From Mucilaginibacter sp. KACC 22773 (GTDB lineage: Bacteria > Bacteroidota > Bacteroidia > Sphingobacteriales > Sphingobacteriaceae): 64,000 nt of DNA. The stretch covers positions 434,001-498,000 of the forward strand of contig NZ_CP117883.1 in assembly GCF_028736215.1 (NCBI RefSeq), given 5' to 3'. The notes under the pieces are model-generated. The model made no database searches. It saw only the letters and a program-made list of their open reading frames with translations, and had not been told where the DNA came from. The position numbers and the translations under genes are program-made. Shown in pieces: positions 33,460 through 41,619 of the stretch (the first letter of the stretch is position 1; the number at the start of each line of letters is the position of its first letter).

Positions 33460-35946
33460 TTAAGCCTTTTTTGTAGCCGGCTTGGCAATCGTTTTCTTTT
33501 TTGTTTCGTTATACGCTGCTCCACCAAGAGCCAATACCAGCAGGATAGATCCTGCTAATGATATATTCTCGCCTGCATAATAAGACGTAGGGTGGAAAAC
33601 AAATTCAATTTTGTGATTGCCTATCGGAATCACAGCAGCACGTAACAGGTAATCGGCCCGGAAATAAGGCTCTTCTTTGCCGTCTATAAACATTTTCCAT
33701 CCTTTATCATAATAGATCTCGGAGAACACGGCTACTTGTGCCGCAGTTGAGCCACTTTCATACGTGAGGTGTTCCGGCGTATAACTTGTTAGTTTTATGG
33801 TTGATGAAGCATCAATTCCTACTGATTTTCCATCAATCATACTTTTGTATTGTTTATCAACAATGGCTTCGTCTTTTGGCGAAAAGCTGCTGATGGCCTG
33901 CATTTCCTGGTCGGCGTTATCGGCGAATTTTACGCTCTTCACAAACCAGGCATTTCCGCAAGCCGTGGAATTGGCCTGCATACCAGCATTTCCGGTTTTA
34001 GGATCTGCGGTAATAATATACTTGGTATTCAGCATATCAAGCACGTCGTGGTTTACACTTTTGGTAAATTGGTTTTCAATCAATTCATCAAATCGTCTTA
34101 GCCTGGCCGAGTGGAAACCGCCTACTGTTTTGTAGAAATATGATGAATGCGAATCATGAAAAGGATCGCCGGATGTCATGTCAAATACGCGGAAGTTAGG
34201 ATCGGTATCTTTCATGATAAATTGATCAACCTCGCGCGGTGTATATTGTTGCTCCAGGTCGGATTTGGCCACAAAATTGGCATCTTTAAGGTAGCGTTTA
34301 TCAACGCTCCACATATCAATTATAACAATAACAGCCAATAGCAGGGCAGCAATATTCGCTTGAATTTTTTGTTTAATAATTAACCATAACAGACCGGCTG
34401 TTAACAACACGAAAACTAACGAACGAATGGCATCTGCACGCTCCAAACTCACCCGGTCATCCACTACGGCGTTGGCAACCGAGTTTGCCATCCCTGTATC
34501 ACCTTTAAAAATTTGTGTAAGGTTAGCCACAAAAGCCTGGTGCTCATCTGCCCTAAAGCTCAATAGCGCCTGCGGAATGGCTATCATCAGTAATAATAAA
34601 CCGCCGGTAATGTAAAAGGCGATTTTAGCACGCTTTAAAATAAATGCCTTATCGGTATTGGTGATAACTTCGTTCACTGCAAGTAAAGCCAGTATTGGGA
34701 AACAAAATGCCGCTATCACCAGTGTCGACTCAACCGCCCTGAACTTGTTGTACATGGGTACGTAGTTGAAAAAGAAATCGGACAGGAAAGGCAGGTTTTT
34801 GCCAAAAGACAATAACATGCTCAGTAATACTGCTCCTAAAACCCACCATTTAATACGGTTTTTAACAATCAGCAGCCCTAAAATGAACAGGAAGCATATG
34901 GCAGCCCCAAAATACCACGGGCCAAATGTACTCGGCTTATTACCATAGTACATTGATTGTGCAACAAAACCCTGTGCCTGGCCTGCATCAACACCTTTAT
35001 CGGTTAATATTTTTACTGCTTTGGAGTCGTCATCAACAACTGTGCTGCTGCCACCGCCATAGGCGTTTGGTACCAAAAAGGTAAGGCACTCGCCAACGCT
35101 CTGGCTCCAGGTATAAGCATAATCTTTATCCAAACCATGGTTAGGGCCCGCTGTGCCTTTGGCAGTTAAATTTGCTTTGCCCCTGATGGTATATTGGCTA
35201 TATTCATAAGTGGTCCACAATATACTTGCATTTACCGCGATGGCCAACACAATACCGGCCACCAAAAAGCCTATCGATTTTAAAAATGGCTTGGTTTGCT
35301 TGTCTTTTATAGCGTGATAAAGTTCGATGCCCAATAATATAGCTATTGATAACAACAGGTAATAAGTCATTTGCACGTGGTTACTGCGGATTTCCATAGC
35401 AAGAAAAAACGCTGTAAGCGAAGCACCCAAAAGGTAGCGGCCACGTAGGGTTAAAATAATGCCTGCCAGCAAAGGGGCAAAAAATGCTATAGCATAAGCC
35501 TGGTTACTATGGCCCGCGGTGATATAGATGAAGTTATATGACGAAAACGCAAAAGCTATTGCCCCTGCTGCCGCCAACCAGGGCGAAAGCCGCAATACGC
35601 TGAATAGCAGGTAGGCTCCCAGCAAATAAAGCAATACCGTATCAACCGGGTTGGGGAACACGGTTTTCAAAACGCTAATCACATGTGTTGTGAGGTTTAA
35701 TGGGAATGCGGCCCAGATTTGATAGGCAGGCATCCCGCCAAACATCTGATTGGTCCATAACGGCGCTTTACCGGTTGCCGCCCTGACATCGTTAATCTCT
35801 TTTTGCATGGACTGCGCCTGAGATACGTCGCTTTGAAATAAAACCTTGCCCTGTGTTAACGGAGTGATGAAATAAGCAAAGGAAATTGCTATAAAAATTG
35901 CCGCAATAATGAGGTGAATACTATTGCGCTTGAACCAGTTATTCAT
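33460..35946 (-). CDS. YfhO family membrane protein
   Basis: An 828-residue polytopic membrane protein of the YfhO family, related to GT-C-fold glycosyltransferases involved in decorating surface polymers (in Bacillus, YfhO glycosylates lipoteichoic acid). The N-terminal helix (about residues 10-30) is followed by a large periplasmic loop with FQSDVSQAQSMQKEI and TNQMFGGMPAYQIWAAFPLN, characteristic of the family. About 12 further helices span to residue 550. The C-terminal 250 residues form a soluble beta-rich domain (NTKYIITADP ... EIYYDKGWKMFIDGKEEPYF), and a final hydrophobic helix precedes a lysine/alanine tail. It may attach a sugar to the glycan made by the preceding cluster. Confidence 0.9.
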   Translation of the reverse strand: MNNWFKRNSIHLIIAAIFIAISFAYFITPLTQGKVLFQSDVSQAQSMQKEINDVRAATGKAPLWTNQMFGGMPAYQIWAAFPLNLTTHVISVLKTVFPNPVDTVLLYLLGAYLLFSVLRLSPWLAAAGAIAFAFSSYNFIYITAGHSNQAYAIAFFAPLLAGIILTLRGRYLLGASLTAFFLAMEIRSNHVQMTYYLLLSIAILLGIELYHAIKDKQTKPFLKSIGFLVAGIVLAIAVNASILWTTYEYSQYTIRGKANLTAKGTAGPNHGLDKDYAYTWSQSVGECLTFLVPNAYGGGSSTVVDDDSKAVKILTDKGVDAGQAQGFVAQSMYYGNKPSTFGPWYFGAAICFLFILGLLIVKNRIKWWVLGAVLLSMLLSFGKNLPFLSDFFFNYVPMYNKFRAVESTLVIAAFCFPILALLAVNEVITNTDKAFILKRAKIAFYITGGLLLLMIAIPQALLSFRADEHQAFVANLTQIFKGDTGMANSVANAVVDDRVSLERADAIRSLVFVLLTAGLLWLIIKQKIQANIAALLLAVIVIIDMWSVDKRYLKDANFVAKSDLEQQYTPREVDQFIMKDTDPNFRVFDMTSGDPFHDSHSSYFYKTVGGFHSARLRRFDELIENQFTKSVNHDVLDMLNTKYIITADPKTGNAGMQANSTACGNAWFVKSVKFADNADQEMQAISSFSPKDEAIVDKQYKSMIDGKSVGIDASSTIKLTSYTPEHLTYESGSTAAQVAVFSEIYYDKGWKMFIDGKEEPYFRADYLLRAAVIPIGNHKIEFVFHPTSYYAGENISLAGSILLVLALGGAAYNETKKKTIAKPATKKA

Positions 35947-36037
35947 TTATATTTTTTGAAATGGAGATTAATTCCTCAAAAATAGAAATTTGAACGGGAA
36001 TAGGAATTATTAGTTGCAAACGAATTGCTTTACAATT

Positions 36038-36325
36038 TTAGGAACGGCCGCGCATTACAAAAAAGAAAATAACCATGATAATAAGGCTTAAAATGTAACT
36101 TATCACCTGACCTTTATTATAATCCTCGCGGTATTTACGGATATTAAAAAAGTTATAAACCGCCAGTGCGCCAACCACCACCCAAAAAAAAGTACCAATT
36201 TTGGCAGCAGATACAAATAACTGTGTAGCCACAGCAAAAACAATAAAGTTTGCAATGATCAGGGTAATTGATTCCGGCGTGTTATTGTGGTTTGGGCGTC
36301 GTTTGTATACTTCGTCTGGCAACAT
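36038..36325 (-). CDS. Small membrane protein of unknown function
   Basis: A 95-residue protein with a polar N-terminus (MLPDEVYKRRPNHNNTPES) and two to three membrane segments (IIANFIVFAVATQLFVSA, FFWVVVGALAVYNFF, and a C-terminal ILSLIIMVIFFFVMRG). Not recognised at family level. It lies 6 bp after the DUF4834-type gene on the same strand, so the two are probably co-transcribed. No further clue to function. Confidence 0.7.
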   Translation of the reverse strand: MLPDEVYKRRPNHNNTPESITLIIANFIVFAVATQLFVSAAKIGTFFWVVVGALAVYNFFNIRKYREDYNKGQVISYILSLIIMVIFFFVMRGRS

Positions 36326-36331
36326 ACAGGG

Positions 36332-36580
36332 TTATTTTACTTCTTCATAATCAACAAACTCACCTTCGGTATCCGGTAACTTACCTTTTTTGCCTTCGGG
36401 AATATAGTCAACCTTTACAGTGCCTTCCGGCTTTCTTTGCTGATAGTTTTGCTGCTGCTGCGCCTGTTGCTGTGCTTTATTGATAACGCTTTGAAATAAA
36501 GCAGGTATCAGGTACCGCATTAAACTGCGGATAATGTATAAAACACAAATTGATATGATCAGGAAACGAATAAGTAACAT
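36332..36580 (-). CDS. DUF4834 family small membrane protein
   Basis: An 82-residue protein with one N-terminal membrane helix (LIRFLIISICVLYIIRSL), a glutamine-rich linker (AQQQAQQQQNYQQRKP), and a conserved tail KVDYIPEGKKGKLPDTEGEF followed by VDYEEVK. This tail is the DUF4834 hallmark in Bacteroidota. Function unknown; presumably membrane-anchored with a cytoplasmic tail. It precedes the 95-residue membrane-protein gene by 6 bp, and the iterated-word hairpin at 36635-36780 lies upstream. Confidence 0.8.
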   Translation of the reverse strand: MLLIRFLIISICVLYIIRSLMRYLIPALFQSVINKAQQQAQQQQNYQQRKPEGTVKVDYIPEGKKGKLPDTEGEFVDYEEVK

Positions 36581-36634
36581 CTGATTAATTTTAAGCTTAC
36601 AAATATAAGTATATAACGGATAAATTGTTTTTTA

Positions 36635-36780
36635 GATGTGCAGATGTGCAAATTTCAGATGTGCAGATGTTTTTTATGTATAAAGATGGAAAAATCTTGC
36701 AATCATTTTACAATCAATACATTGTCGTCGGTGTTTAAAATCACTCATCTGCATATCTGCATATTTGAAATTTGCACATC
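36635..36780. repeat. Iterated-word hairpin downstream of uvrB
   Basis: Left arm 36635-36669 is made of GATGTGCA words (GATGTGCAGATGTGCAAATT, then TCAGATGTGCAGATG). The right arm 36746-36780 is its imperfect inverse (CATCTGCATATCTGCATATT and GAAATTTGCACATC) and ends one base before the TTA of the uvrB stop codon region. Arms of 35 bp with a 76-bp AT-rich spacer. Confidence 0.75.
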
Positions 36781-36783
36781 CAA

Positions 36784-38808
36784 TTAAAACTTCTCCTCCA
36801 TCATTTTCTCCAATGCAAACATTTCATCGCGTAGTTTGGCTGCCAACAGGAAGTCCATATTTTTGGCGGCGGCCAGCATTTCTTTTTTGGTATTATCTAT
36901 TGATTTTTTCAGATCGGGCTTGGTCATATACTGAACAATAGGGTCGGCTGCCAACGTTGCCATATCTGCTTCTACATAAGCTTTTTGAACACCCCCTTTA
37001 AAGTCGACAACGGATGTTTGTTCCATGATCTCTTCGCGGGATTTGCCTACTGTGGTTGGTGTAATGCCATGTGCGGTATTGTATGCGATTTGGATTTCAC
37101 GGCGGCGGTTGGTCTCATCCATCGTTATCTGCATCGAATCAGTAATCTTATCGGCATACATGATAACCCGGCCGCGATCATTACGGGCGGCGCGGCCAAT
37201 GGTTTGAATCAACGAACGTTCTGACCTTAAAAAGCCCTCCTTATCAGCATCCAGGATGGCAACCAGCGATACTTCCGGTAAATCCAGTCCCTCACGTAAT
37301 AAGTTAATCCCTATCAGTACATCAAATTCGCCAAGGCGTAATCCCCTCAAAATTTCTACCCTTTGCAGGGTTTTTACTTCGGAGTGGATGTAACGGCATT
37401 TAATACCCAGCCTGTCCATGTATTTAGCCAGTTCTTCGGCCATACGTTTGGTAAGAGTAGTTACCAGAACGCGGTCGCCCATTTTTATGGTGCGGTCAAC
37501 TTCATCTAACAAATCATCAACCTGGTTTATCACCGGCCGTATTTCTATAACAGGATCTAACAATCCCGTAGGGCGTATAACTTGCTGTACCACTACGCCT
37601 TCCGATTTTTCCAACTCAAAATCGCCGGGTGTTGCGCTCACATAAACCGTTTGCGGCGCCAGCTTTTCAAACTCCTGGAAGTTGAGCGGCCGGTTATCCA
37701 ATGCGGCTGGTAGCCTAAAACCATAGTCAACCAACGACATTTTGCGCGACCTGTCGCCACCATACATCGCCCTGATCTGCGGGACAGTAACGTGGCTTTC
37801 ATCGATAACCATCAGGTAGTCATCCGGGAAGTAGTCTAACAGGCAAAAGGGCCTCGCACCCGGCAGCCGGCCATCAAAAAAGCGCGAATAGTTCTCGATG
37901 CCAGAACAGTAGCCCAATTCGCGTATCATCTCCAGGTCGTAATTAACCCGTTCTTCCAGGCGTTTGGCTTCCAGGAAACGGCCATCGTTTATGAATTGCT
38001 TTTTGCGGGTTTCCAGTTCTTCCTGTATCGCCCAGATTGATTGCACAAAGCGTTCGCGCGGGGCTACATACAGGTTGGCGGGATAAACCACCATGTGCGT
38101 CATTTTCTCGATGGTTTTGCCGGTGCTTACATCAAAGGTTGTAAGTTCCTCAATATCATCGCCAAAAAAGGAAATGCGGTAGGCATAGTCCATATAGGCC
38201 GGGAAAATATCCACCGTATCGCCCTTAACCCTGAAGGTGCCGCGCTTAAAATCGGCAGTAGTGCGGGCGTACAGTATTTCAACCAGCCGGTGTAAAAATG
38301 CATTCCTGCTGATGCGCGTACCCACCGCGAATTTAAATACTGATTGTGCAAAATCCTCCGGGTTACCCATACCATAAATGCACGATATAGACGACACCAC
38401 GATCACATCCCTGCGCCCCGACATCAGGGCTGAAGTGGTACGCAACCGTAGCTTTTCAATCTCTTCGTTTATCTGTAAGTCCTTCTCAATGTAGGTGTTA
38501 GTAGTGGGTATAAAAGCCTCGGGCTGGTAATAGTCGTAATAGGATACAAAGTAGTTAACCGCGTTCTCCGGAAAAAACTGCTTAAACTCGCCATAAAGCT
38601 GGGCCGCAAGGGTTTTATTGTGGCTTAGTATCAGCGTGGGTTTTTGCGTTTGCTGGATAATATTGGCCACCGTAAATGTTTTGCCCGAGCCCGTAACGCC
38701 CAAAAGAGTCTGGAACGGATCGCCATTGTTTACGCCCTCAACCAGTTGCCTGATGGCCTCGGGCTGATCGCCGGTTGGGAAGTATTGGGAAGTTAAATTA
38801 AAATCCAT
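36784..38808 (-). CDS. uvrB: UvrABC excinuclease subunit B
   Basis: Nucleotide-excision repair helicase-like subunit that verifies lesions after UvrA and recruits UvrC. I start it at ATG 38808 (MDFNLTSQYFPTGDQPEAIR), giving 674 residues, the normal size; a longer frame adds an unlikely cysteine-rich 28-residue leader. Walker A LLGVTGSGKTFTVAN, the damage-probing beta-hairpin YFVSYYDYYQPEAFIPTTNT, the DESHVT box, TYVSATPGDFELEKS and the helicase motif VI area SLIQTIGRAARNDRGRVIMY are present. The C-terminal UVR motif (NMDFLLAAKLRDEMFALEKM) binds UvrC. The downstream hairpin at 36635-36780 may act as its terminator. Confidence 0.98.
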   Translation of the reverse strand: MDFNLTSQYFPTGDQPEAIRQLVEGVNNGDPFQTLLGVTGSGKTFTVANIIQQTQKPTLILSHNKTLAAQLYGEFKQFFPENAVNYFVSYYDYYQPEAFIPTTNTYIEKDLQINEEIEKLRLRTTSALMSGRRDVIVVSSISCIYGMGNPEDFAQSVFKFAVGTRISRNAFLHRLVEILYARTTADFKRGTFRVKGDTVDIFPAYMDYAYRISFFGDDIEELTTFDVSTGKTIEKMTHMVVYPANLYVAPRERFVQSIWAIQEELETRKKQFINDGRFLEAKRLEERVNYDLEMIRELGYCSGIENYSRFFDGRLPGARPFCLLDYFPDDYLMVIDESHVTVPQIRAMYGGDRSRKMSLVDYGFRLPAALDNRPLNFQEFEKLAPQTVYVSATPGDFELEKSEGVVVQQVIRPTGLLDPVIEIRPVINQVDDLLDEVDRTIKMGDRVLVTTLTKRMAEELAKYMDRLGIKCRYIHSEVKTLQRVEILRGLRLGEFDVLIGINLLREGLDLPEVSLVAILDADKEGFLRSERSLIQTIGRAARNDRGRVIMYADKITDSMQITMDETNRRREIQIAYNTAHGITPTTVGKSREEIMEQTSVVDFKGGVQKAYVEADMATLAADPIVQYMTKPDLKKSIDNTKKEMLAAAKNMDFLLAAKLRDEMFALEKMMEEKF

Positions 38809-38969
38809 GTGTAATGTAAAAATACAAATAATCCCGCAATAGGGTTTACAGATCAAATTAAGCAGGCAATAATGACAACAGTATGTCAACAACAGTTGAT
38901 GCCGATCTTTTATATTTATTTACAACAGGTGTTCCCGATTTATGTTCGACCTGGACTGACGCAAAACGA

Positions 38970-39461
38970 TCACTCCATTTGCTGTTTCACACCCTTTAAC
39001 CGCTGCGCCCTTGCGAAAAAGCTTTGCAGGTTTATTTGTTCCTCTACCTCGTCAATGGCTTTCATGAGGTTGTTTTGGGTGTTGGTAAGTTCGGTGGCAG
39101 CGGCTTTGAATATGTCCCAAACGGGGCGCATGCGCTCCACCAGTTCCTGGCCTTTGGAGGTGAGCATCACCAGGCGCTTGCGCTCGTCGGCCTTATCTTT
39201 TTTCGACCGGATGAGCTTTTCCTTCTCCAGCTCTTTGAGCAGGCTGATGGTGGAAGGGTGGGTGTACCCAATTTCGTTTGCCAGCTCCACCACGCTTAGC
39301 ACGGGTTTAAAATGCAGGGTATAAATAACCGGGAACCACTTCGGTTCAAAATCAATATTGTTGGCCTTGTAAATCAGCACGCCGTCTTTGCGCAGGGTAT
39401 CGGCCAGGCGCTGCAGCCGAGTGCTGATGGCTAAAATGCCCGATTCATCAATAACGTTCAT
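38970..39461 (-). CDS. MarR-family transcriptional regulator
   Basis: A 163-residue winged-helix regulator. The MarR core is visible: LSVVELANEIGYTHPSTISLL (recognition helix region) and the wing KDKADERKRLVMLTSKGQEL. The N- and C-terminal helices for dimerisation are of normal length. It is the second gene of a two-gene unit with the GNAT acetyltransferase 10 bp upstream. A perfect palindrome GTAGTTAACTAC lies between the -33 and -7 elements of their promoter, so autoregulation by this protein is a reasonable inference. The ligand is unknown; because the target may be the GNAT-modified compound, a small toxic amine or antibiotic is possible. Confidence 0.93.
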   Translation of the reverse strand: MNVIDESGILAISTRLQRLADTLRKDGVLIYKANNIDFEPKWFPVIYTLHFKPVLSVVELANEIGYTHPSTISLLKELEKEKLIRSKKDKADERKRLVMLTSKGQELVERMRPVWDIFKAAATELTNTQNNLMKAIDEVEEQINLQSFFARAQRLKGVKQQME

Positions 39462-39471
39462 CCGCTTGTGG

Positions 39472-39969
39472 TTAATTGTTCAAATGTCGCTCATAAAAAA
39501 TATTATCGGCGCCCATCAGCGGGAACGATGGCGGCAAATTCTGTTTGGCCAGTTGGGTAAAGCCATTTTTTTCGTAAAACCTGTGGGCGGCCTTCAGCAT
39601 ATCCACCGTACCCAGGTATATAGCTGTAATATCCTGTAGCCTGCAATAAGCAATCAATTCATCCAGTAAACGCTGCGCAATGCCCAATTCTTTGCCCCGG
39701 TACTCTTTGCGTACAAACATTTTGCGCAATGCCCCGGCCTTACCGTCAATGGCAATAAGGGCTATGGTGCCCACCAGTTCGCCATCAATTTTGGCGCCCA
39801 GGAAAGTGCCGCCGGTTTGGTGGTAATTGCTTTCAATATCCAGCAAATCGGGCTGGCCTTCCAGCGTTACGGGTACGTTAAATTCTATCTGCTGTATGGG
39901 CAGTATAATGTCAATAATCTGCTCACAGTAAGCATTATCAAGAGGGGTAATTTCAAGCGAAGTATCCAT
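39472..39969 (-). CDS. GNAT-family N-acetyltransferase
   Basis: A 165-residue acetyl-CoA-dependent acyltransferase. The GNAT core reads GTFLGAKIDGELVGTIALIA (beta strands), ALRKMFVRKEYRGKELGIAQ with the acetyl-CoA pyrophosphate loop (R-x-x-G-x-A/G pattern, here YRGKELGIAQR), and RLLDELIAYCRLQDITAIYL, ending in FYEKNGF. The substrate cannot be read. It is the first gene of an operon with a MarR regulator, and the shared promoter contains a palindromic operator (39987-40019). Both genes read leftward. Confidence 0.92.
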   Translation of the reverse strand: MDTSLEITPLDNAYCEQIIDIILPIQQIEFNVPVTLEGQPDLLDIESNYHQTGGTFLGAKIDGELVGTIALIAIDGKAGALRKMFVRKEYRGKELGIAQRLLDELIAYCRLQDITAIYLGTVDMLKAAHRFYEKNGFTQLAKQNLPPSFPLMGADNIFYERHLNN

Positions 39970-39986
39970 AACAATTAATTTATGTA

Positions 39987-40019
39987 CAAATCTACGTAGT
40001 TAACTACATATATTGCAAA
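39987..40019 (-). promoter_or_regulatory. Promoter and MarR-type operator of the GNAT-MarR operon
   Basis: On the minus strand TTTG (40019-40016), a 21-bp spacer and TAGATTTG (39994-39987) form a Bacteroidota promoter. A perfect 12-bp palindrome GTAGTTAACTAC (39996-40007, extendable to 18 bp with one mismatch pair) fills the spacer. The position between -33 and -7 and the MarR gene in the operon suggest an autoregulatory operator. Confidence 0.75.
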
Positions 40020-40460
40020 TAAAAATTTACTTGTGATGCATTTTATGACATAACACTAATAAATGATGGCTAAAATCACGCTCCTTTTAAAGCCTGATTT
40101 TACCAGGAACAAATTAACCGGTTGTGAGGAGAGTACCAGATTTTGATATCAAAACAACATACATTTAAAAATTAGATAGGGGCAGAATCGGGGCCTTGTA
40201 GGGAGTTCCGGGAAATGGCTTAAATAATATTGTTGTACATTGATTATGCTCCGGCAAAATGTAACTCCGGTGTTTTGCTACCGCAACTTCATTGCCCGTT
40301 AATCAAATAACGTGCATCCGGCCGTGTTTTAACGATATATCGCAGCACTGTTATAAAACAATATTAATTAACTGTTTGATTTTTAGGTATTTGAGTGGCT
40401 GGCATTTATTTGGTAATCATGGGTGTAAACAAAAAAATATTTACACTTAACACTATCGCC
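40020..40460. other. Intergenic region without recognised features
   Basis: About 440 bp between the GNAT promoter and the next small frame. No repeats, hairpins or gene-like frames were found. Confidence 0.4.
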
Positions 40461-40670
40461 ATGAACACATTTTTTTTACTCACCCACATTACTATGGCTG
40501 TATGCATGTTCGCTATTATATATACATCCGCATTAAAGGACACAAATCCGCATACCGAAATAAAACAATGGCTTGCGCTTTTTGCCTCGTTCAAATTGAA
40601 ACCTATCCGGTTAACCCGGCTCCAGCTTTATCGTGCTGCCATAGGGCTTATTACGATAATTATGAGGTAA
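40461..40670 (+). CDS. Possible small membrane protein (69 aa)
   Basis: ATG 40461 opens a frame with one hydrophobic segment (FFLLTHITMAVCMFAIIYTS) followed by a polar, basic part. It lies alone and converges with the 40692-41204 lipoprotein gene. Family unknown. The hydrophobic part could be chance; coding status is uncertain. Confidence 0.25.
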   Translation: MNTFFLLTHITMAVCMFAIIYTSALKDTNPHTEIKQWLALFASFKLKPIRLTRLQLYRAAIGLITIIMR

Positions 40671-40691
40671 CGCACGAGCTTTGCTGGACAT

Positions 40692-41204
40692 CTATTTAAC
40701 ATCGACGTTAAATTTGCCGTTGGTAATAGTTTTGGTTGCGCCGGAGTTGTTGGCTGCTATTAAAGTTCCGTTAAAAGCGCCCTGTATATTGGTGCTGCTG
40801 ATGGATGATACGGTTATAGATGCCGGATGGTTGCCGGTGTAATCAATAACATAATCATTGGCAAAATTACTACTGCCGTTAATTTTATAGATGATTAAAA
40901 TTCCGAATGGCGGGTTGTAATTTTTAGTTAGGCTGTATGTGCCCACGGCAATGGGATTTGGCGAATATATATCCAGTTCCATTTTATCGGCGGTAGCGGA
41001 GGTGGCGGTTTTTGCCGAAATAAAAGCCGAGTAATATGTTGCTGTATTGCGATACCCCGAACTATCAATAGTATTGAAACTTTCATTGGTTCCGTCGATA
41101 GTTGCCGATATAGCACTACTGGCAGCCACCACAGGCGCGGTGTTTTTGTTGCACGATTGCCAAATAAATGCCAAACAAACAGCAAAAAGGAATAGTTTTT
41201 TCAT
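40692..41204 (-). CDS. Lipoprotein of unknown function
   Basis: About 170 residues from ATG 41204 (MKKLFLFAVCLAFIWQSCNK), a textbook SPII signal with the lipobox Cys at 18; an upstream in-frame ATG at 41219 would add five residues. The mature protein alternates short strands: SSAISATIDGTNESFN, ATYYSAFISAKTATSATADK, LDIYSPNPIAVGTYSL, VIDYTGNHPASITVSSISST. This looks like a beta-sandwich of the type found in DUF6252-like Bacteroidota lipoproteins, but I cannot confirm the family. Probably a surface or periplasmic protein. Confidence 0.75.
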   Translation of the reverse strand: MKKLFLFAVCLAFIWQSCNKNTAPVVAASSAISATIDGTNESFNTIDSSGYRNTATYYSAFISAKTATSATADKMELDIYSPNPIAVGTYSLTKNYNPPFGILIIYKINGSSNFANDYVIDYTGNHPASITVSSISSTNIQGAFNGTLIAANNSGATKTITNGKFNVDVK

Positions 41205-41308
41205 CTGCATTGCTTTCATTTTCGGGTTGATTTATTAGTATGAATGTAAGCTTTTTTTAATTCAAAAATAACGAATGTTCACGTAAATTATTTCTTGCAG
41301 AACAGTGG

Positions 41309-41509
41309 ATGCCAGCGACAACAGCTCCCTCAATAAATCCTGTAAATGAACTTTGCCGGCATTGCAATGAGTTAAATTCGGGAGGCTATGATGTTATAAT
41401 TGAAAAAGATATTATAAAAAACATTGCTTTGGTGGCAGACGTAAGAAGGTATGACGACGAAGCTTATACTTTTATTTTATTGATGAGTAACCTTCGGGAT
41501 AAAAGGTAA
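41309..41509 (+). CDS. Possible small protein (66 aa), unknown
   Basis: ATG 41309 to TAA 41509. The sequence has CRHCNEL near the start, then YDVIIEKDIIKNIALVADVR, DDEAYTFILLMSNLRDKR. No membrane segment and no recognised family. It converges with the IPT/TIG gene; the 50-bp palindrome at 41528-41577 lies just after its stop and could terminate it. Coding status is plausible only. Confidence 0.35.
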   Translation: MPATTAPSINPVNELCRHCNELNSGGYDVIIEKDIIKNIALVADVRRYDDEAYTFILLMSNLRDKR

Positions 41510-41527
41510 CTGCTTTTTTGTATACCC

Positions 41528-41577
41528 ATTAAATCACAAAAGCCTCACGTACGTACGTGAGGCTTTTGTGATTTAAT
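41528..41577. terminator. 50-bp perfect palindrome, probable bidirectional terminator
   Basis: Every base from 41528 to 41577 is self-complementary, centred on CCTCACGTACGTACGTGAGG with no unpaired loop in the ideal form; ends read ATTAAATCACAAAAG and its inverse. An outer 9-bp inverted pair, GTATACCCA (41520-41528) and TGGGTATAC (41603-41611), encloses it. It sits between convergent genes, which fits transcription termination, although such perfection is more than a terminator needs. Confidence 0.8.
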
Positions 41578-41619
41578 CCGCTAATGATTATAATTTACCG
41601 CTTGGGTATACCCTTCACG

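Noticed and set aside
38809..38892. 28-residue N-terminal extension of UvrB
   Set aside because: UvrB proteins begin near MxFxLxSxYxPxGDQPxAI; the extension is cysteine-rich and AT-rich upstream DNA.
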